A stretch of DNA of 64,000 bases from Salegentibacter maritimus (GTDB lineage: Bacteria > Bacteroidota > Bacteroidia > Flavobacteriales > Flavobacteriaceae), in contig NZ_JAEHOK010000003.1 in the NCBI RefSeq assembly GCF_016236915.1, positions 1 to 64,000 of the forward strand, read 5' to 3'. Of this stretch, positions 25,599-35,221 are shown in pieces. The position numbers were made by a program, and so were the translations under genes. Below the pieces are notes generated by a model. That model was not told the DNA's origin. It made no database searches and worked only from the letters and a program-made list of their open reading frames with translations. Position 1 is the stretch's first letter. Every line of letters begins with the position of its first letter.

Positions 25599-27086
25599 AT
25601 GAGCATCACTATAGAAAACATTCTCTTAATAGGTTCGCTTTTATTATTTATAAGCATTCTTGCAGGCAAAACTTCCTATCGTTTTGGTGTACCGACTCTG
25701 GTGCTTTTTCTTGCTGTTGGAATCCTTTCAGGATCTGAAGGTATTGGGGGCATTTACTTTAACGACCCTAAACTAGCCCAATTTATAGGTATTGTTTCCC
25801 TAAATTTCATCTTATTCTCCGGTGGCCTGGACACCAGTTGGAAAACTATAAAACCGGTAATGTGGCAGGGAATTTCCCTTTCTATTCTTGGTGTTTTATT
25901 TACAGCGGTAAGCGTAGGCGCGTTTGTATGGTTTATTACAGACTTTACTATTTATGAGGGCTTATTACTTGGCGCCATAGTATCTTCAACAGATGCTGCC
26001 GCCGTCTTTTCAATTTTAAGATCAAAAAACCTGGCCCTAAAATCTAATCTCAGACCTACGCTGGAGTTAGAAAGCGGTAGTAACGACCCCATGGCCTATT
26101 TTCTTACCATTGCATTTTTAGGCCTCGTAGTAAATCAGGATCAAAGTATTTATAGTATAATCCCATTATTCCTACAGCAAATTCTTATTGGCGCATTACT
26201 TGGTTTTATTTTTGGAAAACTAAGTAAAATAGTAATTAACAGGATTAAATTAGATTTTGAAGGACTTTATCCTGTACTGGCCATAGCCTTAATGTTTATA
26301 GTATTTTCTGCTACCGATGCCCTTGGTGGTAATGGCTTTCTAGCCGTTTATTTAAGTGGTGTGTACCTTGGGAATCACAACATTATTCATAAAAAGACCA
26401 TTATGCGCATGTTTGATGGGCTTGCCTGGCTTATGCAAATTGTACTCTTCCTTACCTTAGGTTTATTGGTTTACCCATCGCATATAGTTCCTGTGATTGG
26501 CGTGGGAATTTTTATCTCGGTATTCCTTATTTTTATAGCAAGGCCTTTGGGGGTGTTTCTAAGCTTAATTTTCTTTAAAATGAAGATGCGCCGGCGTTGG
26601 TATATTTCCTGGGTGGGCCTACGTGGTGCTGTCCCTATTGTATTTGCTACCTATCCTTTACTTGCCGGGATTGAAAAAGCCGATATGATTTTTAACATTG
26701 TATTCTTCGTTTCCCTTACTTCGGTATTAATTCAGGGAACAACTCTATCTATAGTGGCAAAATGGCTTAATGTTGCGCTCCCAATGAAAGCCAAGCAAAA
26801 ATCGCCGGTCGATGCTTTTATGGCCGATGATGCCAAATCTTTTTTACGGGAAATAAACATCCCGGAACATAGTCATTCGGTAGGAAAAAGGATTGTAGAC
26901 CTTAAATTCCCGAAAAAAGCAATCATTGCTATGATTTCCAGAGACGACCAGTTTATTACCCCAAACGGAAACACGGTGGTTGAAGCCAATGATATGTTAG
27001 TGGTGTTAACCGAAGATGAAGAAACTATGCTTGGAGTCTATGACTGCCTGAATATTCTAGCTGATGTTCAGGAAGATTTAGACTAA
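25599..27086 (+). CDS. K+/H+ antiporter, CPA1 (NhaP2/CvrA) type with TrkA-C domain
   Basis: 495 aa. About 12-13 membrane segments (5-385) form a cation/proton antiporter domain with SSTDAAAVFSIL and ELESGSNDPMAYFLTI, the paired motifs holding the ion-site aspartates. A C-terminal TrkA-C (RCK-C) domain covers about 405-490 and would sense nucleotide or ion level in the cytosol. Ion choice (K+ or Na+) is a family inference. The 3' end overlaps the convergent kmo gene by nine bases. Confidence 0.9.
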   Translation: MSITIENILLIGSLLLFISILAGKTSYRFGVPTLVLFLAVGILSGSEGIGGIYFNDPKLAQFIGIVSLNFILFSGGLDTSWKTIKPVMWQGISLSILGVLFTAVSVGAFVWFITDFTIYEGLLLGAIVSSTDAAAVFSILRSKNLALKSNLRPTLELESGSNDPMAYFLTIAFLGLVVNQDQSIYSIIPLFLQQILIGALLGFIFGKLSKIVINRIKLDFEGLYPVLAIALMFIVFSATDALGGNGFLAVYLSGVYLGNHNIIHKKTIMRMFDGLAWLMQIVLFLTLGLLVYPSHIVPVIGVGIFISVFLIFIARPLGVFLSLIFFKMKMRRRWYISWVGLRGAVPIVFATYPLLAGIEKADMIFNIVFFVSLTSVLIQGTTLSIVAKWLNVALPMKAKQKSPVDAFMADDAKSFLREINIPEHSHSVGKRIVDLKFPKKAIIAMISRDDQFITPNGNTVVEANDMLVVLTEDEETMLGVYDCLNILADVQEDLD

Positions 27087-28439
27087 GAAAGCCGATTTGT
27101 TTTCTAAAAGTTCCAGAATTTTAGTTTCAACTTCAGCAGAATTCCACTTTTTTTCGATGTCGGGAAGCTCCATAACGCAATCCATAATTTTTCGCTGATA
27201 ATCCCCAATAGCCAAAGCTTCGGCATAGGGTTTATCAGAAAAAGTAACCCTGGAGTATAAGGGTACCCAGGAATCTGGGTGCTTACTAGAGAACCAGGTC
27301 TCAATTTTCTTCCGAAGTAAAAAATCGGGGTCGGCTGTTTTACTGCTCATTTCTATAAAATTTCTATAGCTCAATTCTGCAATAGCATCAGCATTGGGTT
27401 TTCTGGATTTTTGGTATTCTTCAAAAATACTTTCCCAATCATCGCCAAATTCCTTCATTTTTTCACTTAAAACCAAAATATCTTCGAATCCGGCATTCAT
27501 CCCCTGCCCATAAAATGGAACAATGGCATGCGCCGAATCACCCACCAACGTGACTTTTTCCCAATAAGACCAGGGAAAACATTTAACGGTTACCATACTA
27601 CTGGTGGGGTTTTTAAAGAAATCCCGTTTTAGGTTCTCAATCTCATTGTTAATATCAGGGAAATGCTTTTGAAAAAAGGAATCAGCATCTTGCTCTGTTT
27701 TTATACTTTCAAAAGAATTTTCACCCTCAAAAGGCATAAACAAGGTACAGGTAAAGCTACCATCTAAATTGGGCATGGCAATTAGCATAAATTCGCCACG
27801 AGGCCAAATATGAAAAGAGGCATTATCTAATTTATGGGTACCATCTTCGTTTGCTGCGATACTTAGCTCTTTATACCCTACATCTATAAAGTGTTGTGAA
27901 TAGTTAAACCTGCTCTGTCTTTGCATTTTATGCCTCACCCTGGAAAAAGCGCCATCGGCACCAAAAATCAAGTCAAATTGATATTCTTTCCACTCTCCTT
28001 TTTCACTTTCCCCCGTATACAATTTAGCTTCAGCCATAGCTATATCCCACACTTTTTCTTCAAACCTAAACTTAGCCCCGGCTTCCTCGGCCAGGCTAAT
28101 CATTTTTCGGTTTAAAACACCTCTGGAAATAGAGTAAATTGCTTCTTCCTCTTTGCCGTATTTTTGGTAATAAAGTGGCCTATCATTCACATGCATTGCC
28201 CTTTTATCTAATGCTAAAGCCAACTTTTTTATTTCATCTTCAATCCCCACTGCCCTTAAAGCCTTCCATCCACGATTAGACATGGCCAGGTTAATTGAAC
28301 GGCCAGAAAATTCAACTTTCCTAACATCTTTTCTACGATCAAAAACCTGGACCTCGTGCCCGGCTTTTCTGAGATAAATAGCGAGTAAAGATCCAACCAG
28401 TCCCGAGCCTACAATGGCAATTTTTTTTGGTGTTTGCAT
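27078..28439 (-). CDS. kmo: Kynurenine 3-monooxygenase
   Basis: 453 aa FAD monooxygenase converting L-kynurenine to 3-hydroxykynurenine with NADPH and O2. Dinucleotide motif IVGSGLVGSLLA at the N-terminus, GRSINLAMSNRGW, the mid-protein IFGADGAFSRVR and the second FAD motif LVGDSAHAIVPFYGQGMNAGFED. A C-terminal hydrophobic anchor as in eukaryotic KMO is not evident. An in-frame ATG six codons upstream (28457) is also possible. kynU, the next enzyme, is on the same strand about 8 kb further on. Confidence 0.93.
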   Translation of the reverse strand: MQTPKKIAIVGSGLVGSLLAIYLRKAGHEVQVFDRRKDVRKVEFSGRSINLAMSNRGWKALRAVGIEDEIKKLALALDKRAMHVNDRPLYYQKYGKEEEAIYSISRGVLNRKMISLAEEAGAKFRFEEKVWDIAMAEAKLYTGESEKGEWKEYQFDLIFGADGAFSRVRHKMQRQSRFNYSQHFIDVGYKELSIAANEDGTHKLDNASFHIWPRGEFMLIAMPNLDGSFTCTLFMPFEGENSFESIKTEQDADSFFQKHFPDINNEIENLKRDFFKNPTSSMVTVKCFPWSYWEKVTLVGDSAHAIVPFYGQGMNAGFEDILVLSEKMKEFGDDWESIFEEYQKSRKPNADAIAELSYRNFIEMSSKTADPDFLLRKKIETWFSSKHPDSWVPLYSRVTFSDKPYAEALAIGDYQRKIMDCVMELPDIEKKWNSAEVETKILELLENKSAFLV

Positions 28440-28626
28440 AAAGTGCCTACTGTGCATCTCCTTTTTTAAATTTTATAGTTTTCGGAAAATGCGATTTAAA
28501 CTACGAAAGTACTTATTTCTACCGACTTTAGGCAGGGGGAACCTTTTTAAGAAACTTCTATTTACCATTTAATTAACAGCACTTACGTGATGCTTACCTT
28601 ACATTTATTATTAAAAACATGTAATT

Positions 28627-29724
28627 ATGAATAAAGATCAAGCTTTACTGAAACCAATTAAAATTGGAGATCTGGAATTAAAAAATCGAGTAATTATGGC
28701 TCCAATGACGCGTAATCGCGCTGATAATAAGGAAAATGAACCTACCAATTTACACGTCAAATACTATTCACAACGGGCAGGTGCCGGGTTAATTATCACC
28801 GAAGGTTCACAGATTTCTGAAGCGGCAGTAGGATATATTAATACTCCCGGAATCTACACCGAGGGCCAGGTAGAGGCCTGGAAAAAAGTTACCACGGCAG
28901 TTCATGAAAATGACGGTAAAATTTTCTTACAGCTATGGCATTGCGGTAGAATTTCACATCCCAAATTTCACAATGGAGAAAAGCCTTTAGCTCCAAGCGC
29001 CGTAAACCCAAACACCCAGGCCTATACTCCAGATGGTTTTGAAGATACCGTAGAACCCCAGGCAATGAGCATTGCAGATATAAAACAAACAGTGCTGGAT
29101 TTTAAACACGCAGCAGAAAATGCAAAAAATGCCGGGTTTGACGGGGTGGAAATCCATTCATCAAATGGGTATTTAATTCACCAGTTTTTTAATAAAAACG
29201 CCAACATTAGAACCGATGATTATGGCGGAAGTATTCAAAACAGAGCTCGTTTCTTTTTTGAAGTGCTGGAAGCAGTTGGTGAAATATGGCCCGAAAATAG
29301 AATTGGAGTACGGTTAAACCCTTCCCTACACAATGCTTTTGGTATTACAGCCACAGATGAAACCATTGCTACCTTTGATTATGTCATCGAAAAATTAAAT
29401 GCCTACGATTTGGCCTATACACATTTGTCTGAACCTTTTACCGATGTAAGCGACATAAACTACCTGGAACCAAATATTGCCAAACACTACCGGCCTATTT
29501 ATAAAGGTAATTTAATGATTAATGCCGGTTTTGATCAGGAATCGGGGAACAAGGTAATTGATGAAGGAAATGCCGATATGGTTTCATTTGCAAAATTGTT
29601 TATTTCCAACCCCGATTTGCCCCTACGTTTTGCTAAAAATGCACCTATTGCCGACTGGGACGAAGATACTTTTTACACTCCCGGCGCAAAAGGTTACACC
29701 GATTATCCTAAATACGAGGATTAA
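28627..29724 (+). CDS. Old Yellow Enzyme family alkene reductase (NemA-like)
   Basis: 365 aa FMN TIM-barrel enzyme. N-terminal LKNRVIMAPMTRNRAD, then LWHCGRISHP, the active-site pair H-S-S-N in GVEIHSSNGYLIHQFF and NIRTDDYGGSIQNRARF are diagnostic. It reduces electron-poor C=C bonds of enones or nitro-esters with NAD(P)H. The physiological substrate is unknown; detoxification of reactive electrophiles is the usual guess. Single gene, no operon partner within 100 bases. Confidence 0.94.
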   Translation: MNKDQALLKPIKIGDLELKNRVIMAPMTRNRADNKENEPTNLHVKYYSQRAGAGLIITEGSQISEAAVGYINTPGIYTEGQVEAWKKVTTAVHENDGKIFLQLWHCGRISHPKFHNGEKPLAPSAVNPNTQAYTPDGFEDTVEPQAMSIADIKQTVLDFKHAAENAKNAGFDGVEIHSSNGYLIHQFFNKNANIRTDDYGGSIQNRARFFFEVLEAVGEIWPENRIGVRLNPSLHNAFGITATDETIATFDYVIEKLNAYDLAYTHLSEPFTDVSDINYLEPNIAKHYRPIYKGNLMINAGFDQESGNKVIDEGNADMVSFAKLFISNPDLPLRFAKNAPIADWDEDTFYTPGAKGYTDYPKYED

Positions 29725-29840
29725 TATGTAGCCCTAAAAATTCATAATTTTAGATTAAAAGTCCTTAAAACCAGGTTAATTGGTTAAAATTTCGTCTTAT
29801 AAAAAGCTAATTTTAGTAATCAACTTATAAAACAAAAATT

Positions 29841-30086
29841 ATGGATGAGTCGAAACTTGAACAAATGAGAGCCACCTTAAATAAACTGGAAGACATTAAA
29901 AATAGCCAGGAAAGTATTATTGACAAGATAAATCATGTGATCACAGATTTGTTTCAACACCCCGACGATGAATTGGAAAAAGCCATGAATGCAGCCCATC
30001 AAAAATCTTCAGATAATGTTGATGCCGTTCGGGAAGCGATGGAAGAATATGAAATGAGGATTAATAAACTGGAAAATCAAGGCTAA
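29841..30086 (+). CDS. Small alpha-helical hypothetical protein
   Basis: 81 aa, acidic, with two predicted helices of heptad character (MRATLNKLEDIKNSQ... and VREAMEEYEMRINKLENQ). No signal, membrane segment or cysteine. Family not recognised. The codon pattern looks normal and no competing frame exists. It lies between the Old Yellow Enzyme gene and the photolyase cassette with 115-120 base gaps on both sides. Confidence 0.6.
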   Translation: MDESKLEQMRATLNKLEDIKNSQESIIDKINHVITDLFQHPDDELEKAMNAAHQKSSDNVDAVREAMEEYEMRINKLENQG

Positions 30087-30207
30087 TCAATTTATAAAGA
30101 AAAGCTAATCATTAAAGCCTTCAGGTGATTAAAACTTAAATTTGTTTGGAAGAAAAAATATTTCATACAGACATTTTAAGTTTTAGTCACCTTTTTATTT
30201 CAACTAT

Positions 30208-30858
30208 ATGGAACACATTACTTCAGAAGAAATTAGGCAAATGGAAAAAATATTTCGCTTAAATCTTATCAATAGCGTTACCGGTTATAAATCTGCCAAT
30301 CTTATTGCAACAAAATCTAGCAAAAACATTGTGAATGTGGCTGTATTTAGTTCGGTTACGCACCTTGGCAGCGAACCTCCCTTACTGGGCTTTATTACCC
30401 GGCCAACTAAAGAAGTCCCTAGAAACACTTACAAGAACATTAAAGAAAGTCAGTATTTTACGGTGAATCATATTCAGAAAGATATGATAGAAAAAGCACA
30501 CCAAACAGCCGCGAAATACGACGAGGAAATCTCTGAATTTCAAAAAACCGGCCTGGAAGAAGAGTACCTGGACGGTTTTTTCGCCCCTTATGTAAAACAA
30601 TCTACCGTAAAACTAGGCTGTAAATTTATAAATGAATATTACATCAAAGAAAATGACACCATAATGCTTATTGGCAGCATAGAACATATTTATTTTGATG
30701 AAGGCATACAAGCTCCAGACGGCTGGTTGCGCTTAGATGATGCCGAAACGGTAACCATAAACGGTTTAGATGGCTATGCACTTCCCAACTTGTTAGACCG
30801 TTTTCATTATGCCAGGCCCGACCAGGAGATCAAATCCTTTTTTAGTAAAGAAGAATGA
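30208..30858 (+). CDS. Flavin reductase family protein (FMN-binding split barrel)
   Basis: 216 aa. Flavin reductase-like domain: NLINSVTGYKSANLIATKSSKN, VAVFSSVTHLGSEPPLLGFITRP and NTYKNIKES are the FMN-binding strands. It would supply reduced flavin or reduce a quinone or flavin with NAD(P)H. It is followed three bases later by a DUF2256 gene and then by two photolyases, which use reduced FAD. A role in keeping photolyase flavin reduced is a tempting but unproven link. Confidence 0.87.
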   Translation: MEHITSEEIRQMEKIFRLNLINSVTGYKSANLIATKSSKNIVNVAVFSSVTHLGSEPPLLGFITRPTKEVPRNTYKNIKESQYFTVNHIQKDMIEKAHQTAAKYDEEISEFQKTGLEEEYLDGFFAPYVKQSTVKLGCKFINEYYIKENDTIMLIGSIEHIYFDEGIQAPDGWLRLDDAETVTINGLDGYALPNLLDRFHYARPDQEIKSFFSKEE

Positions 30859-30861
30859 TTT

Positions 30862-30999
30862 ATGAAATCGGTAAAGAAATCTAACTTTCCGGAAAAAATA
30901 TGTCCTGTTTGCAAAAAACCATTTAGGTGGCGTAAAAAGTGGGAGAAAAATTGGGCTTCAGTTAAATATTGTAGTGAAAAATGTAGAAGAAATAAGTAA
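30862..30999 (+). CDS. DUF2256 zinc-finger-like small protein
   Basis: 45 aa, rich in Lys/Arg/Trp, with four cysteines (CPVC at 14-17, then C37 and C41 in YCSEKCRR) that should bind one zinc. This is the DUF2256 pattern, including [14 protein letters not shown]. Starts three bases after the flavin reductase stop; its TAA overlaps the ATG of the next gene (TAATG). DUF2256 genes are often next to photolyase/cryptochrome genes. The name means only that the family is uncharacterised. Confidence 0.85.
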   Translation: MKSVKKSNFPEKICPVCKKPFRWRKKWEKNWASVKYCSEKCRRNK

Positions 31000-32294
31000 T
31001 GAGTACAGCACTGGTTTGGTTTCAAAATAATTTACGTGTTACAGATAATATAGCCTTAAGCAAGGCCTGCAAAGAAAATCAAGCTGTAATAGCCGTTTAT
31101 TTTTTTGATCCCAGGCAATTTGATTTTACAGAATATGGATTCAAAAAAACCGGGAAATTCAGGGCGAAATTTTTGATAGAAACAATTAAGGAATTAAAGG
31201 AGAACCTGGCAGCAATTAATATCCCACTATTTGTTTACCGGGAAAAACCTGAAAAAGTTTTACCCTGTTTTTTTGAGAAATATGCAATTTCCAACATTTA
31301 TTTGCAAAAAGAATGGACCAGTGAAGAGCAGGATATAATCAAGAAAGTAGAAAAAGAAGCCATAGAAGAATTAGAGTTTAAAGATTTTTACGACCAGTTT
31401 TTATTTCATCCCACAGATATCCCCTATACGAACTTCAATGAGATCCCAAAGGTTTTTACAGAATTCAGAAAAAAATGTGAAGCCCAAGTTACTGTTAGGG
31501 AATGCCTCCCAAAACCCAAAGCCTTAACAAAGGAAAATTTCGAACTCGAAAACCTTACAAAAATACCCGATTTAAACGAGCTGGGATTTGAGGAATTTGA
31601 GCTGGATCCCAGGACGGCTTTTCCGTTTCAAGGTGGCGAAGATCAAGCAAAAGAAAGAATACAACACTATTTTTGGGAAACTAAAAACCTGGCTAAATAC
31701 AAACAAACCAGAAACGGTTTAATTGGTGAAGCTTATAGTTCAAAACTTTCGGCCTGGCTTGCAAATGGTAGTATTTCGCCCAAACAAATTTATTGGGCGG
31801 TAAAAAAATTCGAAAAAGATATCACTAAAAACCAGGATACCTACTGGCTTATTTTTGAGCTAATTTGGCGCGATTACTTTAAGTTTATTTCATTAAAACA
31901 CGCGAATAAAATCTTCAAAATTGATGGGATTTTAGAAAAAGAATTAAGATGGAATAAAGATAAACAAACTCTACAGCGCTGGGTTTGTGGAGAAACTAAA
32001 GAAGCATTTATAAACGCGAATATGAAAGAACTGGCCGCTACAGGATTTATGAGCAATCGTGGTAGGCAAAATGTTGCCAGTTTTTGGGCAAAAGAACTAA
32101 AACAGGATTGGCGAATTGGCGCAGCATATTTTGAAAGCTTGCTTATAGATTACGATGTACACAGCAATTGGGGGAACTGGATGTACAACAGCGGAGTTGG
32201 CAACGATCCGCGGGATCGTAAATTTAATATAAAACGCCAGGCCGAACGTTATGACCCTGATAAAAAATTTCAAGAATTATGGCTGAAAAAATAA
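30999..32294 (+). CDS. Cryptochrome DASH / photolyase family protein
   Basis: 431 aa. N-terminal photolyase alpha/beta domain (ALVWFQNNLRVTDNIAL; VIAVYFFDPRQF) and C-terminal FAD-binding domain with LIFELIWRDYFKFISLKHANKIF, RWVCGETKEAFINANMKELAATGFMSNRGRQNVASFW and LIDYDVHSNWGNWMYNSGVGNDPR. These match cryptochrome DASH, which repairs cyclobutane dimers in single-stranded DNA and may act as a light sensor. Overlaps the next photolyase gene by 16 bases. Confidence 0.93.
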   Translation: MSTALVWFQNNLRVTDNIALSKACKENQAVIAVYFFDPRQFDFTEYGFKKTGKFRAKFLIETIKELKENLAAINIPLFVYREKPEKVLPCFFEKYAISNIYLQKEWTSEEQDIIKKVEKEAIEELEFKDFYDQFLFHPTDIPYTNFNEIPKVFTEFRKKCEAQVTVRECLPKPKALTKENFELENLTKIPDLNELGFEEFELDPRTAFPFQGGEDQAKERIQHYFWETKNLAKYKQTRNGLIGEAYSSKLSAWLANGSISPKQIYWAVKKFEKDITKNQDTYWLIFELIWRDYFKFISLKHANKIFKIDGILEKELRWNKDKQTLQRWVCGETKEAFINANMKELAATGFMSNRGRQNVASFWAKELKQDWRIGAAYFESLLIDYDVHSNWGNWMYNSGVGNDPRDRKFNIKRQAERYDPDKKFQELWLKK

Positions 32295-33826
32295 CTAAAC
32301 TAAGATTAATTTTAGGCGATCAGCTTAACCATAAACACACCTGGTTTAAAGAGCAAGAAAAAAACACACTCTATGTGCTTATGGAAATGCGCCAGGAAAC
32401 CGACTATGTGATGCATCATATCCAAAAAGTAGTTGGTTTTTTTTGTGTCATGCGCAATTTCGCCAAGTATTTAAAGGAGCGTGGGCATAAGGTACTCTAT
32501 TTAAAAATTAGCGATAAAAAGAACAAACAAACTTTACCCGAAAATCTAAAGCAGCTAATTTCAGAATATAAGATTGAAAAATTTGAATATCAGCTTCCCG
32601 ATGAATATCGTCTTGACGTTCAATTAAAAGATTTTTGTAATGACTTACATATTGAAACCGAAGTCTACGACACCGAACACTTTTTAACCTCTAGAGAAGA
32701 TCTTACTAATTTTTATAAAGGTAAAAAAGATATGGTCATGGAATATTTTTACCGCGATATGCGTAAAAAATACGATGTGCTCATGCTTACGGAAAAAGAC
32801 CCGGAAGGCGGCAAATGGAATTTTGATAAATCTAATCGTAAAAAATGGACCGGCAAGCCCGAAATTCCCCACGAACGCGGATTTAGAAAAGATGTTTCAG
32901 GAATACTCAAAGAAATAGAGAAATCTGGTATTAAAACTTTTGGAAACATTGATGCCGAAAAATTCAATTGGCCGACAAGCCGGGAGGATTCACTTTCGGT
33001 TTTAAATTATTTCTGTAAAAATTTATTGGTTTATTTTGGCGATTTTCAGGATGCGCTACATAGTGAACAGGCATATTTATTTCACTCCAGGTTATCATTT
33101 TCGCTTAACACCAAAATGCTGCATCCCAAAGAAGTAATAGATGCAGTAATAGCGCATTGGAGAGAGCATAAAGACGAAATAGACATCTCACAGGTAGAAG
33201 GTTTTGTACGTCAAATTTTAGGTTGGCGCGAATATATGCGTGGCATATACTGGAAAGAAATGCCGGGATATAGACGTACCAACAAGTTAGACAATCAAAA
33301 TAAACTACCGGAATTTTACTGGACCGGAAATACAAAAATGAATTGCCTAAAACACAGTATAAAGCATAGTTTAGACAATGCCTACGCGCATCACATTCAG
33401 CGCCTTATGATAACCGGTAATTATGCACTACTTACACAAACCCACCCTAACGAAGTAGATGCCTGGTACCTGGGTATTTATATAGATGCCATAGAATGGG
33501 TAGAAATAACCAATACCCGGGGTATGAGCCAGTTTGCCGATGGTGGAATTGTAGCTACCAAACCCTATGTTTCCAGTGGTTCTTATATTCATAAAATGAG
33601 CAACTATTGTAAAACCTGTGCTTATGATGTCAAAAAGAAAACCGGTGAGAATTCCTGCCCTTTTAATACTTTATACTGGAATTTTTTAGCTGAAAAACGT
33701 GAATTCTTCAAGGGAAACCGCAGAATGGCTATGATGCTTTCTATGCTTGATAAAAAGTCGGGAGATGAAATAATTACAATAAAAAACCGGGCAAACGATA
33801 TAATAAATAATCCTGAAAAATTTTAA
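32279..33826 (+). CDS. FeS-containing bacterial photolyase (6-4 type, PhrB/CryB class)
   Basis: 515 aa. The LRLILGDQLNHKHTWF start, LYVLMEMRQETDYVMHHIQKVV and the FeS-BCP catalytic domain (QVEGFVRQILGWREYMRGIYW; HHIQRLMITGNYALL) identify the class. Four cysteines C356, C444, C447 and C460 are spaced 88, 3 and 13, as the [4Fe-4S] ligands of Agrobacterium PhrB are (from memory of that structure). The class repairs (6-4) photoproducts using FAD and a lumazine-type antenna. The fourth and last gene of the cassette. Confidence 0.93.
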   Translation: MAEKITKLRLILGDQLNHKHTWFKEQEKNTLYVLMEMRQETDYVMHHIQKVVGFFCVMRNFAKYLKERGHKVLYLKISDKKNKQTLPENLKQLISEYKIEKFEYQLPDEYRLDVQLKDFCNDLHIETEVYDTEHFLTSREDLTNFYKGKKDMVMEYFYRDMRKKYDVLMLTEKDPEGGKWNFDKSNRKKWTGKPEIPHERGFRKDVSGILKEIEKSGIKTFGNIDAEKFNWPTSREDSLSVLNYFCKNLLVYFGDFQDALHSEQAYLFHSRLSFSLNTKMLHPKEVIDAVIAHWREHKDEIDISQVEGFVRQILGWREYMRGIYWKEMPGYRRTNKLDNQNKLPEFYWTGNTKMNCLKHSIKHSLDNAYAHHIQRLMITGNYALLTQTHPNEVDAWYLGIYIDAIEWVEITNTRGMSQFADGGIVATKPYVSSGSYIHKMSNYCKTCAYDVKKKTGENSCPFNTLYWNFLAEKREFFKGNRRMAMMLSMLDKKSGDEIITIKNRANDIINNPEKF

Positions 33827-33932
33827 CATTCAAGTTAAACACTAGTTAAAAAATATCGCTCCAAATAAGTTATTCTATAAATTCGTTAAAAACAATTAAC
33901 CAATGTAGCTTAGCTACTAAAAACCAACCAAT

Positions 33933-34088
33933 ATGAGAGATTTAATTTGGCTTATTGTAGTATTACTAGTTATAGGATGGCTTGTTGGCTATTTTGCTTT
34001 TCCAGATTTAGGAAGCATCATCCATATACTAATTGTTCTGGCTGTAATTCTAATTTTATATAGATTATTAACAGGACGCCGACTTTAA
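33933..34088 (+). CDS. Small membrane protein, lmo0937 family-like
   Basis: 51 aa: two hydrophobic helices (about 4-21 and 28-45) joined by a short YFAFPDLGSI turn and ending in a basic TGRRL. This fits the lmo0937-type small membrane proteins, often stress-linked in Bacteroidota. Too short for most gene callers. It follows the photolyase by 107 bases and precedes repeat copy 3. Confidence 0.7.
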   Translation: MRDLIWLIVVLLVIGWLVGYFAFPDLGSIIHILIVLAVILILYRLLTGRRL

Positions 34089-34110
34089 TTTAGTAATACA
34101 ATCGAATCAT

Positions 34111-34190
34111 AAGAGGATGCCTGAAAAGTTATTAACTCTCGTCCTGAACTCGTTTAAGACGAAGAACCACTTTTCAGACAGCCTCTTTTA
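34111..34190. repeat. REP-like composite repeat, short degenerate copy (copy 3)
   Basis: Outer arms AAGAGG..CCTGAAAAGT (34111-34129) and ACTTTTCAGACAGCCTCTT (34170-34188) pair with a few mismatches. The inner part keeps CTCGTCCTGAACTCG and a GACGAAG mirror but has lost the long spacer. The 3' end is T-rich and may act as a terminator. The following 222 bases to 34412 are AT-rich with nothing clear. Confidence 0.65.
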
Positions 34191-34412
34191 TTTTTATTTT
34201 TCCTCTAAAAACACAATAATTCTATATACAGACAGTAAAACAGGCTTTTTTCACCAAACTCTGTAATTTTTTTTTAATTCTCTATATTCTTCTGCTAAAA
34301 CAAAAATATCCAGACTCATTTTATTTCAAATATCTTTTATAAAACTTGCGTAGAATGCCCATGACTCCTATTTTAAAAGCAGTTTTTGTACCTTTATGCG
34401 AAATAAATCATT

Positions 34413-35090
34413 ATGAAAAAACTAATCTTTATTAGCTTTCTTGTTATTGGCTTAACTGCTTGCAAGAACAACAAAGAAACTAAAATTGGGCAGGAAACTA
34501 CAGAAGAAGCCCAGAAAAGCATTGAAGAGCAAATTGCTGTGGCTCACGGATTAAATAATTTTGATGCTGTTGAAGAAATTCGTTTCACATTTAACGTAAA
34601 GGTTCAGGATTCCCTAAGAACCAGCCGTGCGTGGACCTGGAAGCCAAAAACCAATGAGATTAGACTAACCCAGGGTGATATAAGCCAAACTTATACCAAA
34701 ACCAACAATATTTCTGAAGACGATAAGGATATAGATCAAAAGTTTATAAATGATTCTTACTGGTTATTATTCCCATATCAAATGGTATGGAGTGATGCTA
34801 CTATTTCAGAAGAAAAAACCGGTACTGCTCCCATTAGCAAAAAAGAGATGAACTATTTAGAAGTTTCCTATAAGAATGAAGGCGGCTATACTCCGGGGGA
34901 TACCTACGTGGTATATTATAACGACGATCTTCTTTTAGAGGAATGGATTTACAAATCGGCTGACGGAAAAAGAGAAATGCCTACGACCTGGGAAGATTTT
35001 GAAGATTTTCAGGGCTTAAAAATTGCTAAATCCCATAAATCTCCCGATGGAAGTTTTGAATTGTTCTTTACCGAAATTGAAGTAAGGTGA
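34413..35090 (+). CDS. Hypothetical lipoprotein
   Basis: 225 aa. Signal peptide with lipobox IGLTAC (Cys about 17) followed by a charged linker. The body is beta-rich (EIRFTFNVKVQDSL; RAWTWKPKTNEIRLTQGD; YLEVSYKNEGGYTPGDTYVVYYNDDLLLEEWIYKSADG), resembling outer-membrane-lipoprotein-like lipocalin or LolA-type half barrels found in several flavobacterial DUF families. I cannot name the family with certainty. A strong terminator follows. Confidence 0.75.
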   Translation: MKKLIFISFLVIGLTACKNNKETKIGQETTEEAQKSIEEQIAVAHGLNNFDAVEEIRFTFNVKVQDSLRTSRAWTWKPKTNEIRLTQGDISQTYTKTNNISEDDKDIDQKFINDSYWLLFPYQMVWSDATISEEKTGTAPISKKEMNYLEVSYKNEGGYTPGDTYVVYYNDDLLLEEWIYKSADGKREMPTTWEDFEDFQGLKIAKSHKSPDGSFELFFTEIEVR

Positions 35091-35164
35091 TCGTAATTTA
35101 CCTCGTAAAAAACCAACGAACGCGGCATTAAAGCTAGATTATCGGGTAAATTCCCAAAAAATTT

Positions 35165-35208
35165 AAAGCCACGAATTCAGTAAAAAATATTGAATTCGTG
35201 GCTTTTTA
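35165..35208. terminator. Bidirectional terminator
   Basis: Perfect 15-bp stem AAAGCCACGAATTCA/TGAATTCGTGGCTTT (35165-35179 with 35191-35205) plus T-tract, between two convergent genes. Confidence 0.9.
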
Positions 35209-35221
35209 TTGAAATCTAGCA

